From Trogon surrucura (lineage: Eukaryota; Chordata; Aves; Trogoniformes; Trogonidae): a stretch of 64,000 nt of DNA. Of the stretch, positions 35,805 through 48,500 are shown piece by piece. The stretch lies in NCBI GenBank assembly GCA_020746105.1, contig CM036619.1:69677635-69741634 (forward strand), in the 5' to 3' direction. The notes beneath the pieces are model-generated. The model did not search any database and had not been told where the DNA came from. It worked only from the letters and a program-made list of their open reading frames with translations. The number at the start of each line of letters is the position of its first letter. Position 1 is the stretch's first letter. Made by a program: the position numbers and the translations under genes.

Positions 35805-38679
35805 TAATTAAAAACCCCCACTGTTGTTTGCTTTTCTAACTATACATTATTGCTAAACTGTTATTATTTCACCTATTTTCTTCCTCTTTCCATCCACTAG
35901 GCTTGTCAAATCACTTTCCTAACACCCACATTTGTGCTTGCCAAACCTTTCCAACAGCAGTGCATGTCCTCATGGTTACTTCACTTCCAACTCTAATTTT
36001 TTGACATAAAAATTAAATGTAGGACATTATGAGCCTTGAAATAGTCCTTCTCGTAGAGTAGGAACCTAAACGAGCTTGGGAGTGCAGAAGTTCCCTGTTG
36101 GTTACTGGCCAAGGACCACTAGCAAAAAAGCAGAGGACAGAAACATCCTTATATTCCTATCTTTCTCCTTTTCAATTTAGTGGATTTTCTGCATGAATAA
36201 ATCAGAGTTAAAAACTGAGGGCTTCAAGAACTACAACATCTGTTTGGTCTGATCTATGACCTAACAGATTCTGATCTGGACTAACATATTCCTCAAACTA
36301 TGGAAATTATGTATGATTAGTAAATGTCTTCCAGATAGGCTCCATTCAAGCAATAGTTTGTAAATCAGCTGCATTATTATTTCTGATGTATCTAATTGGA
36401 GACATGGGACTTTAGAAAAGTTTGGGTCAATAGGCTGTATGTACCTTCTAAGCAGACAGTTGCACCTCCTGCCTTTCTGCTGCATGTAGCAGTTGTGCTA
36501 ACCATAATGACCCAGGACTACTGGAAAGGCTGACTGTGTGTATTCTGATTTCTCCCTAAGAGACTCTTTTTGCCTAAGTAGCACAGCGTTTTTAATGCCA
36601 TTTGTTAATTTGACCAGCAGTGCTTGTGTGGTAAAAGTGCAGAAATTTCAGGAGCCAGAGCTGTCTCCTCATTTTTCAGAAAAGAAGCTAAAGCAGTTAA
36701 AGAAATTTATTCATTAATTGGAAAATACAGATTTGTTTTCGTACTATATGCAGAGGCAGAATACAGCTTCAGTCTAAGTGGGTGACATTACACCATAGTC
36801 CATATTTTATCCCAGGATAAAACTATATCATTTTATTCTCCTTGCCCACTTTCCAGGTGCAGTTTCTCACCTTGATTTTTTTCATGGCTGAAATCTTTTC
36901 TCCTCTCCATCTCTCAACATGAAACTCTACACAAGCCTTGAGGAAATTTTTGCTAAAACAAATACATAAACAGTTGAAGGCTTTTAATCTGTTTTTCAGC
37001 AAAAGTTGAAACTCATTCCACACATGAAAACTTTGTTCAGCATTGATTTAGAACAGCTCAGTCTAGTGCAAAGACATTAGCAACAATATTTCAAGTTTTA
37101 TGATGTTAATCCATGGTTAATCTAAACATATTTTAACACTCCTTGGGGCACAGTTTTATTTTCCTAATCCCAAAGGTGCCTCATTGATTCCCTCCTTGCT
37201 TATTTTTCCCACAAAAATTCATTCACACTAGATGGTAACTAAAGTCTTTACAGTTATATCTGACAGTACATTATTATTATTATTATACTGAATATAGCCA
37301 TAAAAGTTGAGAAGATGGAAAGATTTGCCTTTTACTCCTTCCTACCTTTCAAACATGACCATCGCCCAGAAAAAGTACCAAATGGTGAAGTGTTGATGTG
37401 ACAATTTTTCTACCCATTTGGTCTTCATGAGTATTTACATATGCTGTACATCTGCCATTTTATATTGGTGAGAAGAAAAACAGTTAATAAGGCATCATAA
37501 GATGCTACTTAAAAATTTTTATTGTGAATATGACATATGTCAAAAAGGAGAACGTACACAAGTTTTCAGAAAAATAAGATTTTCTTGGATTTTTAATTAT
37601 ACCAAGGTATTTCCACATACACTATTTTTTAATATTTTTCATTTTTCAGGTAGATAATGGAGCCTGTTTGCTATTTCTGAGTAGTCCTCAGTATCTGAAA
37701 CAGTAATAGACAAAAGAGTGTGATAGTCACAAAATATGCCTTCAGGATCACATAATATCTCTAGAAATAAAGTGGTTTCCCACAATTATTTAAATAATTG
37801 AGACCTATATTAAATAACAATGGAAGGTTAATGCTAAGGGTTGATTCATGGCTCCTGTTGTTTAATACTAAATATTTTAGATGGATTTGTTAAGCGTCTC
37901 CCATGGCTGATGTCTCATAACACCTCCATCACTCACCAAAACCTCTGTTAAGGTCAGGACACAGCACTATTGAGTTTTAATGTGCAGGTTTTGAGCAACA
38001 TCAACATAATGAAAACAACTGAAAGTTTTAGAGAATTCTCTTTGCATTAAAGTTTCAATGGCCCTTAGTAAAGACTAATTATATTCCTAACTGTTGATTT
38101 TCCTACTTTGTCATAAAGCCTTTATTACCGCTAAAGGCTTTATACTCCCCAACAATATTTAGGGAACACAAAAAATATTTTTTTAACCTTCCCACTTAAA
38201 TGAAACACCCAATCCCATTCACCACTGCTCCTCCAGTGACTATGCAAGTTATGTCAGCAGGCGGAGTCTTTCACTGAACTACTGACCTCTTCAGACTGAG
38301 TACAGCTGTGCCACATTGAGCCCCAGATGGGTCTCCAGAGCTGTGATCAGATGAACAGGAAGGAGCTTCTGGCTTTGGGGTGATGATGAGCAGGCAGCTG
38401 CCCATCCATTCACCTGTGACAAGAAGAGGCAGCGTCCGCACACTCCAACCTGTCACAAACTTGTCTCCAGTCGGAGTCTGGCATCCACGTGATTGAGGTT
38501 TCCCTCCTTTGCCCATAAAGAGCATTAGATTGTCACACCACAGCAAAATATCCAGGGCCACTTAAGTCAGGCGAGCTGCTAGGCAAAAATAAAACTCCAC
38601 ATAAGTGGAGAAATACCCCTTCTCCCACCGGTGGGGACTATGAGCTTTCCCAGTGACTCGCCACACTGAGGTGAACAAG

Positions 38680-39162
38680 GACAGTTCAAGAAGGACAGGG
38701 AACTGCTGGAGAGAGTCCGGCTCAGAGCCACAAAGATGGTGAAGGGAGTGGAACATCTCCCTTATGAGGAAAGGCTGAAGGAGCTGGGTCTCTTTAGCTT
38801 GAGAAGAGAAGGCTGAGGGGTGACCTCATAAATGTTTATAAATATGTCAAGGGGGAGTGTCAGGAGGATGGAGGCTCTTCTCAGGGCTGTCCAATGATAG
38901 GACGAGGGGCAATGGATACAAGCTGGAGCACAGGAGGTTCCACAAAAGTGTTAGGAAAAACTTTTTCACAGTGAGGGTGACAGAGCACTGGAACAGGCTG
39001 CCCAGGGAGGTTGTGGAGTCTCCTTCTCTGGAGACATTCAAAACCTGCCTAGATGCGTTCCTGTGTGACCTACTGTAGGGGATCCTGCTCTGGCAGGGGG
39101 GGTAGACTAGATGATCTTTCGAGGTCCCTTCCAACCCTGAGCATTCTGTTATTCTGTGACAG
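38680..39162 (+). mobile_element. CR1 LINE 3' fragment
   Basis: About 480 bp in plus orientation, beginning abruptly at CAGTTCAAGAAGGACAGGG (the QFKKDRE region of ORF2) and ending in CATTCTGTTATTCTGTGA octamers. It belongs to the same general subfamily as the young copy near 31 kb but is 5'-truncated further downstream. The 3' untranslated part with GGATCCTGCTCTGGCAGGGG is preserved. Confidence 0.95.
38857..39078 (+). pseudogene. CR1 ORF2 C-terminus, fragment
   Basis: In-frame residues [20 protein letters not shown], then [20 protein letters not shown] and [20 protein letters not shown] before the stop, the last conserved blocks of CR1 ORF2. The part upstream of 38857 is in another frame, so an indel separates them. 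It is not functional. Confidence 0.85.
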
Positions 39163-39923
39163 CTCCATGGTTGCCCGTTCATTACAGGCAGCCACAGTGA
39201 GGTGATTGAGAACACCTGTGTGGTTGACTGTAGACAAAGTCATGGCTCATTCTTTGTTTTTCTCCCTATCAACACCCGCTTATATCCAGGGAAAAGAATA
39301 ACCTTCACACAGCCATGGGAGCTCGGGGCTCTCCATTCCCTGTGGGGCTAAGGGACGGTGGGAATGCAAATGAAACAACAACAAGCCAGGCAAAGCCTGG
39401 GCCGAGAGGTCTTCTCTCTGTGTACCCAGTTAGGCCATGCTCACTCCCAGTTATCTCAGCAAAAGCACCAACCTTCCAACACTCAGAGGAGAGATTCCAG
39501 ATGAGTCTTGCTAGACCTGAACAAATTATGTTCGAGGGTATAATAGGTTCAGAGGTTTTAGAAATAAAATACATTATTTACAACTAAAAGTATTTATTAT
39601 TCAAGCCATTCTATCAATGCTAAAAAAGTATTTAGTGGATAATGTAGTAAATCTATTTTTTATGAATCGTCAAATAATTTTGATTTTTTTTTCCTTTTGT
39701 GGACTAGTTTAAAAGCCGTGCTGAGAAATAGCTTATTAAGTTCATGTCACAAATGAGATTTTTATTTTTAATTCACCGCTCAAAAAATGCCTAAATAAAA
39801 ATGAATAAATAATGTTTTCCATACCTTAACACTATTATTCTTAAAACTCGAAGTAGTGTCTATGCTAATCAAAGGTAAATATGTGTTTAATATTTGATCA
39901 CTACATTCAAAGTTCTTATTTTG
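39163..39923. other. No gene recognised
   Basis: The part 39.2-39.55 kb is moderately GC-rich and open on both strands (about 90 codons each) with no recognisable product. The rest is AT-rich. Confidence 0.5.
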
Positions 39924-39973
39924 TATGGTGTCGCGGGTTAGGGCTGGTTTTTAGCTAAACCCAGGACATATGG
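39924..39973 (-). mobile_element. 40-bp fused-terminus LTR footprint with 5-bp target duplication
   Basis: The 40 bp at 39929-39968 begin TGTCGCGGGTTAGGGCTGG and end TTTAGCTAAACCCAGGACA. They reproduce only the two ends of the solo LTR at 16.4-17.2 kb: on the minus strand 18 of the first 20 and 18 of the last 19 bases agree. Perfect TATGG copies flank it (39924-39928 and 39969-39973). The halves meet at a CCAG that occurs near both ends of the full LTR, which suggests a microhomology deletion of nearly the whole LTR. Alternatively it is a very short non-autonomous element. Its own ends form an imperfect inverted repeat of about 13 bp. Confidence 0.85.
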
Positions 39974-42929
39974 CCATTGAGAACATAAAAATCTGACTAT
40001 TTTATCAGCTTTAGATAAAGGCAGAAGAATTGACAATATTATGATTTTTTTTAAAATTATAATAAATATTTGAATGATCAAATCCTTCCCAAATCAGAAA
40101 GAAACAGTAACAAATATTTCATATAACAGAAACCTGGCAGATGAGTGATCTCTCTGTACAAAGAATACCCACCTGTATAAAACCAGCTGCATAAATTGAG
40201 CTGATGTTATTTGCTTTAGACCCCAAATTACATAATGTTACTTGCTTCAGATCTAAAAATGCCAACTAACCTGGAGGTTAGATTGGAGAAAGATACAGGA
40301 TCCCACTACCCCCTGCATAAGCTCCCTTTGTGAGTGACTGGCTACATCAGGCACTGTGCACCCGGAGAGCACTCTGCCTCGTCCATGTGATGAACAACCG
40401 GCATGAAGGGCATATGGTGTGTTTTAGTGCACGCTGTGGTATATTCGTGGTTTTTATTCTGCATCTTCTCAGTGAACTAACTGTAGAACCTTCAGGATAC
40501 TGCAAAGTGGAAGACGGTGGGTTAATCCTGAAAACACTGTGTAGGGGCTGTGAAAATTCGGTTGTCACTGCTTCATGATCCGTGTTGCGGAGTACAATTT
40601 CAGCCATTGCCATATTTTGTCCAGGATGAGCATCCAGTCCATTAGGTAACAGTAGCTTTCTTCCCCTCTGTTTTCCTTAAAGCAATTGGCATTGCAATGA
40701 TACCAAGTTTGCAGGTTTCTAATTTCCTTATTTTTATTCACTGTTATTCATATTCATGCTGATTGCTTATTTTACTTGAAAAAATTCTCTCTTTCCTTAT
40801 ATATTCTACTCTGATTTATAATTTAGATTTCTCAGTTGTTCATGAAATACAGTGTTATTAAACTAATTTCACTTTTTCTCTAATCATTTGTAAACACCTC
40901 TTTTGTTTAAGTGTCTAGAGATTATGTACTGATACTAACATTGGATTCTATGATTTTATTTGGGGTTAAAACTAAACCCTATCTAAGTTACTTTTAATAC
41001 AGAAGCTACCAACATTCTGCATAAAGTAAGTGCAGAAAACTTTTATGAAGTCTAACAAGAAAGAAATAACATGCCAACATTTCTTAGTGCATGCTGTTTC
41101 TAGTATAGGCTGCTCAGCACAGAGAGTGTGTGTAATGGGTGGTGGAATATCATTTGATTCTGCATTTCTGAGGTTTTTCAAGCTGCAAGTTGAGTCTTTT
41201 GTCCTTTCTGTCTGTTGGCAAGAAGATACATACGTACGATTTCCTGTGGGTTTTTTCATAAAACGTGTTCAAACAGGGGATGATCAGTTTAAAGTTGCTC
41301 AGCCAATTTCAGCACATCTTGGACAAAATATTTTCCAGGCAGTGCACTGAAGTAATGTTTAGGACTGCTGTTGTTTGTTAGTCTACACGTGTGGATATAT
41401 GTAAGTTTGTTTGTGTTTGTGCACATTTGTGGTTACCACTAGGTATCTGTTCCTCTGCTATTACAAGATGCTTTGAAACATTATTTTTCATAACCTGAGT
41501 GAGTCAATGCTATATTAATCAGAGCCAAAAAGCATATCCTTTCTTTGAAAAGTACCTTTATCTATGTTATTTTTTTCTGTGGTTTTCATTTAATTGCATG
41601 GCTTTTCCTCATACCGTTTTCTGTCCTTGAGAAGTGTCTTTCCACCAAAGATATATTTTATACCTTGAACTTACGATGCTTTCAAAATAGTAACTAAATT
41701 AATGTTATTTCTTATCATTTCAGTGGATTCATTTGTTCAACAAACATCAATTTAACTGCTATCAGTATATCTCAAGAAAATATGTTTATAATAGACATAA
41801 TTGCTTCTGGATAACTTGACATTTTTAAAACATGCATGCTTCTAGTCTTACATAGATATAAAAGAAATTACAAATACTGGTAGAAAATATTTTTATATGT
41901 ATTTGTACTACTTTGTTCACTGCTAAACATTTTGTGCACAGTTTTCAACAATAATTACTGAAATTATCTTGTCTTTTTTCAATGGAATCACATAGAGCTC
42001 TAATTTTAGGGACTGCATTTCACTGTGCTACATTAGTATTAGTGCATGACTAGCTTTCTGAAAGACAGTGATAATAGTGGCTCTGGTATAATACACTCAT
42101 CACTGATGTCCAAGCACTCAGTTGTTCACAAACCACATGTTTATGATTTGTCTATTGTGTTCAGACAGGTCCAATCAGAACAAGGTAAGGTTTGTAGAGA
42201 GCAGGAGAGCTCTTTCTTTTCAGCCAATTTACCAACCAGAGGATGTTATCTTGCTCTACAACTCATTTACTGCATTTGCCACAAATTCTGCTGAACTCAA
42301 TGACAATTACACCTGAAAGTCAGGGAACAGACTGTTCCCATAGTGTTTATGCTGGAAAGAAATGAGCAGTGTTCACAACACTTGCCAGTTTTTATACCTA
42401 GACCACAGCTAAAACCTTGTCACCAAGAAATGCAGCTGCTGAGACAATAAAAAGGGTGATGCATGAGACTGCAGGGCATTGCAGTACTTTGCAGCCTGTA
42501 AGTAATTAAGAAGAATGTTGAACCACATCCCCAGGAGATAAGTATCTCAAAACCAGAAGATTCAGAAAACTTTTAGCCAAGAATTCCATAAGAATTAGCT
42601 GAAATGCCCTTCTGGCTGATACTCATGTCCAGTACAGCTTGCAATAGCAGAAAGGTTTCAGATGCCTTAGAGGGTATTAATTTTGTGAAAGCTTGCAATG
42701 GAAGGGCAAGAAGATGACCCAGGTAACTGAAGACCAGGGATCCTGGTATTAATCCAGGATAGATTAAAGAAAAAGTCATGTAGGATTTACATCAGAAAGA
42801 ATTAAAGGATAAAAATATTAATACTGCCACCAGTCAGCGCAGTGTATTGGAAAGTACATCTTGTTAAAAAAAATATTTGATTCTTTGAGGATAATGGCTC
42901 ACAAACTGGTTTCAAAAAAGTTGGGAATC
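39974..42929. other. No gene recognised
   Basis: AT-rich unique-looking DNA. Frames of about 80-106 codons at 40.3-40.6 and 41.0-41.35 kb occur on both strands with no domain. Confidence 0.6.
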
Positions 42930-43786
42930 ACCTACAACAGATGTTCCTAGTGGGGTCTGTATTTACACTGATACTAGTCAACATTTTAATTAAATCTGTA
43001 TCTGTGGCTGTTCCTAGGTGAATGCCAAATGAAACAGAGGGCAGCCCCGATACCCTGTCAAACTCTAGCAGCCATCCACTTTCGATAGAGTCTGGGGGAT
43101 GAAGAGGTTGAAAGCAGCCCTGCTGAGAAGGACTGGGAGTGTTGGTGAATGAAAAGTTGGACATGAGCCAGCAATGGATGCTCACGGACCAAAAAGCCAA
43201 TCTCATCCTGGGCTGTATCAAAAGCAGCGTAGCCAGCGGGTCAAGGGAGGTGTTTCCGACCCTCTACTCCGCTCTGGTGAGACCTCACCTGCAGTGCTGT
43301 GTTCAGCTCTGGAGCCCTCACCATAAGAAAGGCATGGACCTGTTGGAGCAGGTTCACAGGAGACCACGAAGATGATCAGGGCATTGGAACACCTACCCTA
43401 TGAGGACAGGCCAAGAGAGTTGGGGCTGTGCAACCTGGAGAAGAGAAGGCTCTGGGGAGACCTTATAACAGCCTTCCAGTACTTAAATGTATCCTACAGG
43501 ATAGATGGGAACAAACTTTTCAGCAGGATAAGGAAGTTGTCATGATTTTAAACTAAAAGAGGGTGGGTTTAGACTAAATATAAGGAAAACTTTAACAATT
43601 AGGGTGATGAGGCACTGGAACAGGTTGCCCAGAGGGGTGGCAGGTGCTCCATCCCTGGAAACATTCAAGGCCAGGTTGGATGGGGCTCTGGGCAACTTAA
43701 TCTAGTGGAAGGTGTCCCTGCTCATTGCAGTGAGATTGGACTAGATGATTTTTAAAAGTCCTCTCCAACCTAAACTACTCTATGAA
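42930..43786 (+). mobile_element. Older CR1 LINE copy, different subfamily
   Basis: From about 43100 the match to CR1 ORF2 is clear: AGCAGCCCTGCTGAGAAGGA and ATGAGCCAGCAATGGATG, then peptide ILGCIKSSVASGSREVF and [20 protein letters not shown]. It continues to a 3' end with GGTTGGATGGGGCTCTGGGC, GGACTAGATGATTTTTAAAA and a degenerate CTACTCTATGA tail. Upstream, 42930-43010 still shows a decayed GS-V...L-NI-I pattern of the polymerase, so the copy probably starts there. The 3' region belongs to a different subfamily from the copies at 31 and 39 kb and is more mutated. Confidence 0.9.
43139..43375 (+). pseudogene. CR1 ORF2 fragment, frameshifted
   Basis: About 78 codons covering EKLDMSQQW, AN-ILGCIKSSVASGSREVF and [20 protein letters not shown], ending at a stop in RRPRR where intact elements continue with ATKMI. 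It is decayed and non-functional. Confidence 0.8.
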
Positions 43787-44519
43787 AATCATATATCAAG
43801 GGGGAAAAAAAAGTTGACCATAGCCACAGTTTAAGGAATTGCATCCAGGGGCAAAAAAAAAAGTAATAATTAACACATCCAAGTACACAGATGTGTGGAA
43901 TTAAGCTTCCATTAGGGTCACCCAGCAAAAGAGGTGTCTCTGATCCTCAGATACACAAAGAACGACAAATGAGGCAAAGCCAAAATAATTTTAGCAACCT
44001 CTTAAAGCATTAGTGAGGCTAATACTGGAACACTTCCTCGAGCTTTGGTGTTCTCATTTTCAAAAAGATGTTGAATGTGCACGGAAAGTGTCACTGCAGT
44101 CGTTTCAGAGCTCAGAGAAAATGCTTTACATGGCATAAGGAATCTGCGCAGCTTTTAAAATACAATAGTAAGAGATGGTTTGCTTACAACTTATATAACA
44201 TCTACATGGCAGAAAAAAATACAGTGACTATAAAAAGAAATTTAATGAATCAGGAGAGGCATAACAAAACAAACAGAAAAACCCCAACACCCAGCAGATG
44301 AAAGCGAAGTACAAGGAAATTTAAATAGGGAAATTCTCTAGCTGTTAACTGCAAGAATGATTAATCCCCTGGAGCAATGACCAATGGACATGTCGTTTCT
44401 CCACATCTTAATGCCTTCATATAAAGTTTGAAAGCTCTTCTGTAAGAACTGTACAAGTCAGATACAACATATGCACCAATTAATAACAAATTATTAACCT
44501 CATTAGAGAGGTAGATGCT
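43787..44519. other. No gene recognised
   Basis: AT-rich sequence between two CR1 remnants. Nothing recognisable. Confidence 0.65.
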
Positions 44520-44592
44520 CATATCATACAAGAGATCAGACCAGATGACCTACTAATTCCTTCTGTCCTTCAACCTCACAACTCATGTAAAG
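44520..44592 (+). mobile_element. Very old CR1-like 3' tail
   Basis: AGATCAGACCAGATGACCTA...TTCCTTCTGTCCTTCAACCTCA resembles the old CR1 3' end (GACTAGATGACCT...GGTCCCTTCCAACCTCA). The remnant is short and diverged. Confidence 0.5.
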
Positions 44593-45519
44593 AGCTGAAC
44601 TCCCTTGTTCCAATTCAACTTTCACTGACACATGGATGTTTTACGACTCCTTGCTTCTCACAGAAAGCCCACTGCTACAGTGACGATGCGTGAATTACAT
44701 GCAAATCCTATGCCATTGCCTTTTTCTGAGGTGCAAACTGTGATGGCCCTGATTTGAAGATCAAAATATGGTCATTGGGAACTTAATTAAAAATATTTTA
44801 ATGGGAAGTTACTTTCTGCAATATGTTTGCTCAAACAGTCTGTTCTGCAGCTCTCATTTAAGCAGTTCAGAATATCCAGCACAGAATTATTTTTTCTTTT
44901 GTACACAAAAGGGGTGTAATGAACCCTATTATGTAACCTGCTGGTGAAATAAATATGATTTTAGAGAAGATAATGTAGATTTTGGTGCAGGTAAAAAGGG
45001 TAGGCATGAAGAATCTCTCTTTAACTCACGGTTAGAAGTAATGATGACAGACTGTCAGGAAAGAAATATGAAGCTGTATAATTATTGGCTGGCATGCCTC
45101 AGGCATCACCCAGGTGTTAACAATATATAAAGGCTGGGCATGCAAGAACTAACCTCCTCCAAAGGTCCTTTGGTATCTACCCCCCAAATATTTTAATAGT
45201 GCCATTTGTTTCACAGTATTGTTGGACTAGCAACAATTGGTTATAGCAGAATAAAAACAAGAAGCACACAAGCATATAGTCCTTTTTTTTTTCCCAAATA
45301 TTCTGAATCCACACCCAAGTTAACTAAATTGCACAAAAACGTAACTTCTGAACATTGTGTGCTAAATCGACAAGTGTCCTTGCTAAACTGGTGGTGAGTA
45401 GTTCCCAAAAGTGTTTCTTTTGATTTAGTAGCGATTTAAATGAGTCAAAGTTTACTGACATTACAGGTCTGCCACACTTGCTTCCCACTGGATGAAGACT
45501 CACAACAGAAGTTGAAAAT

Positions 45520-45545
45520 CTGTTGTTAAATTCTGTTGTTAAATT
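45520..45545. repeat. Tandem duplication, 2 x 13 bp
   Basis: Two exact adjacent copies of CTGTTGTTAAATT. Confidence 0.95.
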
Positions 45546-48500
45546 CTGGCTGAATTTAGTATTCGTTGTTCACACCTCTTAAAAGTTTTAGTTCTCCAAA
45601 AGGGAAGCTGGAAGCTTACCTGTAAAATTGTTAATCAACCACATTACATGAACTGCCAGTGGTGACACACTGCAACAATCAGCTTATGGACATTCTGTAG
45701 TCTGAAAGTTAATCATACAGATTATTCAATTTATGCTTACAAATAACAAAGCAGTAGCAGAAATCTGGATCTATTTCTGAGTGATTCATAAGCATGGATG
45801 GAAAATGTAATCCCATATACAATCCATGACGAGCTTTGACACACACAAACACCCACAGACTGGCATAGAGTGCAAAACAGTTCTTGTCGTTGCAAAAGTT
45901 TCCATTTATTCCCCGATTTCCAAACTTGAAACTTTCAAAAACTTTTCAGGACAATAATTTCCGATGCTTTCTCCTTCATCAATGGGTTTGAGATATTCCT
46001 TGTTCTTGGGGTGCAGTTTTCAGAAAAGTATGAAAAAAGATACACAGTCACTTTAAAATAAAAAGAAGCTTAAACATTTTTTGCATCATTAAAAAATAAT
46101 ATGTGAAAAGAAAGTTGTCCCATTTCCTCTAAGGCCTGGAGCGAAAAAATTATTTAATTTTAAAATGTCAGCTTAGCAAGAAAATATTTCTCCATATGCA
46201 CAGTGGGCTTTCCAGAAATATTTGTTTAAGGGCATGATCCACCTCTCATTCACTTCAGACTGATACCGACTTCAAAGGTTTTAGCTGAGGCCCTACAGGT
46301 ACATTTGGACAGTGGTGAGCTTTACTGTGCATAAATCTGTAGTTAAGTACACACAGAAATACCAAATCTCATTAATTACTCCAGTATGGTCAAGGCAACT
46401 TCTCAAATGCTTCAAGAAACTCGGGAGCCATCCAAAATCCCCTCCTCTCCTAAGCCTGTCACCGTCTGCAAACAAGACTGTCCTGGGAGCTATAAGGCTA
46501 AGCTCTTGAAGATCTCACAACCTTTATTCCTTTTTTTTTTAGACTTCCGGCTGAGCATAATGTTTCTTTGCTTTCTCCACACATGCTTAATTGAGTTAAT
46601 TAGTTGAAGTACCTGTGTTGAACCCAAAGGGTCACTGGGGATGTTGCTAAGCTCACTGTGCAGGAGGAGGACAGCAACATAGCCTTAGTGTAGTTCTGCA
46701 CCCAGACTAAATGGTGTCACCTCAGTTAGAAGGGATATATTACTCCCAGATCTGGAAATATGACCAGATCCTTGGTCAGTGCTGTCTGAGGAAGCTCAGA
46801 AATCCACAGGCAGAAGACCAGGTTTTCAACACAGGATAGCTGGATCATCTCAACAGGTATCCAGAACTGCACATTGTATAGGGAGTGTTAGTCTTGTCAG
46901 CCTCCGACTCACCAGAGGGGTGGAGATAGGACTCTCTACTCACCTCCCTCATCCCTGTCTGTACCAGCTAGAGCTCTGCCTGAAGTACTCTTTTTTTTCC
47001 CCACACACCATCTTTAACTTCTGCAGAATATATGACTTGTCAGATGAAATCTGACATGTAGAAAACAACTTTGCAAGAAACAATGTCCTAAATGTTCTGC
47101 TGATGGAGAGGAGTGACATTCTTCTGAATGCTACTTAACTCTTCAGATGAGGTGTTTTATTAAGATTCACATTTCAAAAATGGAATTAATTCTGTACACT
47201 GATTTGTCACTTCCATTTCCAAATAATGCTCTATTGGAAAATGTAATTCTTACGTATGTCACCAGAAAAAAAGATTTTTAGGAAGAGTGCAGTAATTTAT
47301 ACAAGTGTCACATAGATCATACACGAGTTAGTTTAAAAGTACTTTCACTTTATTTTAGAGGATTGATGAGTACTGTTTTCTGAAGGACTCTTATCACATA
47401 ATAAGAGCCAATTCTAATGTATGTTGTGATGTTCTAGTTAGGAATCTCCAACATCCTTAAATACTGGTTTTTATGTTTCTCTTCTCATTTGAACCAAATT
47501 TTCTCTAACATCTTCTGTAATTGGCTCTATTTGTCAATCTCTATCTATTTTGTACTTTCAACCAAGTGTTTTCCTGAAATGCAAAGGGAAGATCACATAG
47601 ATTTACTTTTCTGTTTTCTACTTTGAGACTACCAGAGCTTGCTTTCAGGCATGTATTTCACATGTAATGTTGATAGAGAAGCACAACAACTCTTACTGTT
47701 AGTATTACTTTATCACTCTTTTTACTCTGTTTCTTTTTCTTGTTGAAATTTAATGCATACAAGGGCCTTAGAGTCATTTAGTTTCATTCCACATATTAAA
47801 TTTTTAGCTGCTAGTTTAAGTTAAAAATGACAGTTCTGACATGCATACAACTTAATGCACATCCTTTAACTTTTCTTCCTTCCCTTCCTCAGATCTGTTC
47901 ATGGCACCCATGCCCCTTAAGGCACAAATGTCTGCTGCAAGTCTTTAATTTCTGTCACTCCCTCATCTATTACTTCATTCTCTCTTTTCTTTTTCCCCTT
48001 TGCACCCAGACGGGGTGTGGTGCATTTCTGTAGCAAAACATCTTCAGAAATAGTACTTCTTAGCATTCCTAGGATAGGTTGCACGTCTGCAGTGCCAGAT
48101 TTCATTCCCTTGTAACTCACACCAGTTGCCCCACAATACGCCAGCCTTTGGCTCTCCACTCCATCACCTCAGCAGCCACAAATGGGCAGCTTATCCACCC
48201 TGAAAATGAATCCTCCAGCAGTCATACAGGCAAAGGCAGGCAATTATGGTCTCCCAGAGTGTGAGCAGTACCAGAAGGCACTCATCCTGCAGGTGTTCAG
48301 TGTTTCATATATGGGGAGAGCCTCTGGCTTTCAGTATGTCCCCACAATATGCATGTTGTAAGCCAATATAGCACAAGCATACAGTGGTCAAGTTGAGAAA
48401 CTCACAGCTTTGCATGCCTGTAAGGGGTGAGACAATCTGTGGTACACTGAATCTCTGCAGGTGCTTTCTCCGAGGGCCAGCTAAATTGAACCATTATACA

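Larger units (their letters stand above)
33476..38679. other. No gene recognised
   Basis: Mostly unique-looking DNA. It holds microsatellites at 35689-35707 (TG), 35782-35804 (AAAC) and 37270-37285 (ATT). A 151-codon minus-strand frame at 35265-35720 is noted separately. The CpG-containing part 38.26-38.68 kb just before the next CR1 has no assignment. Confidence 0.5.
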
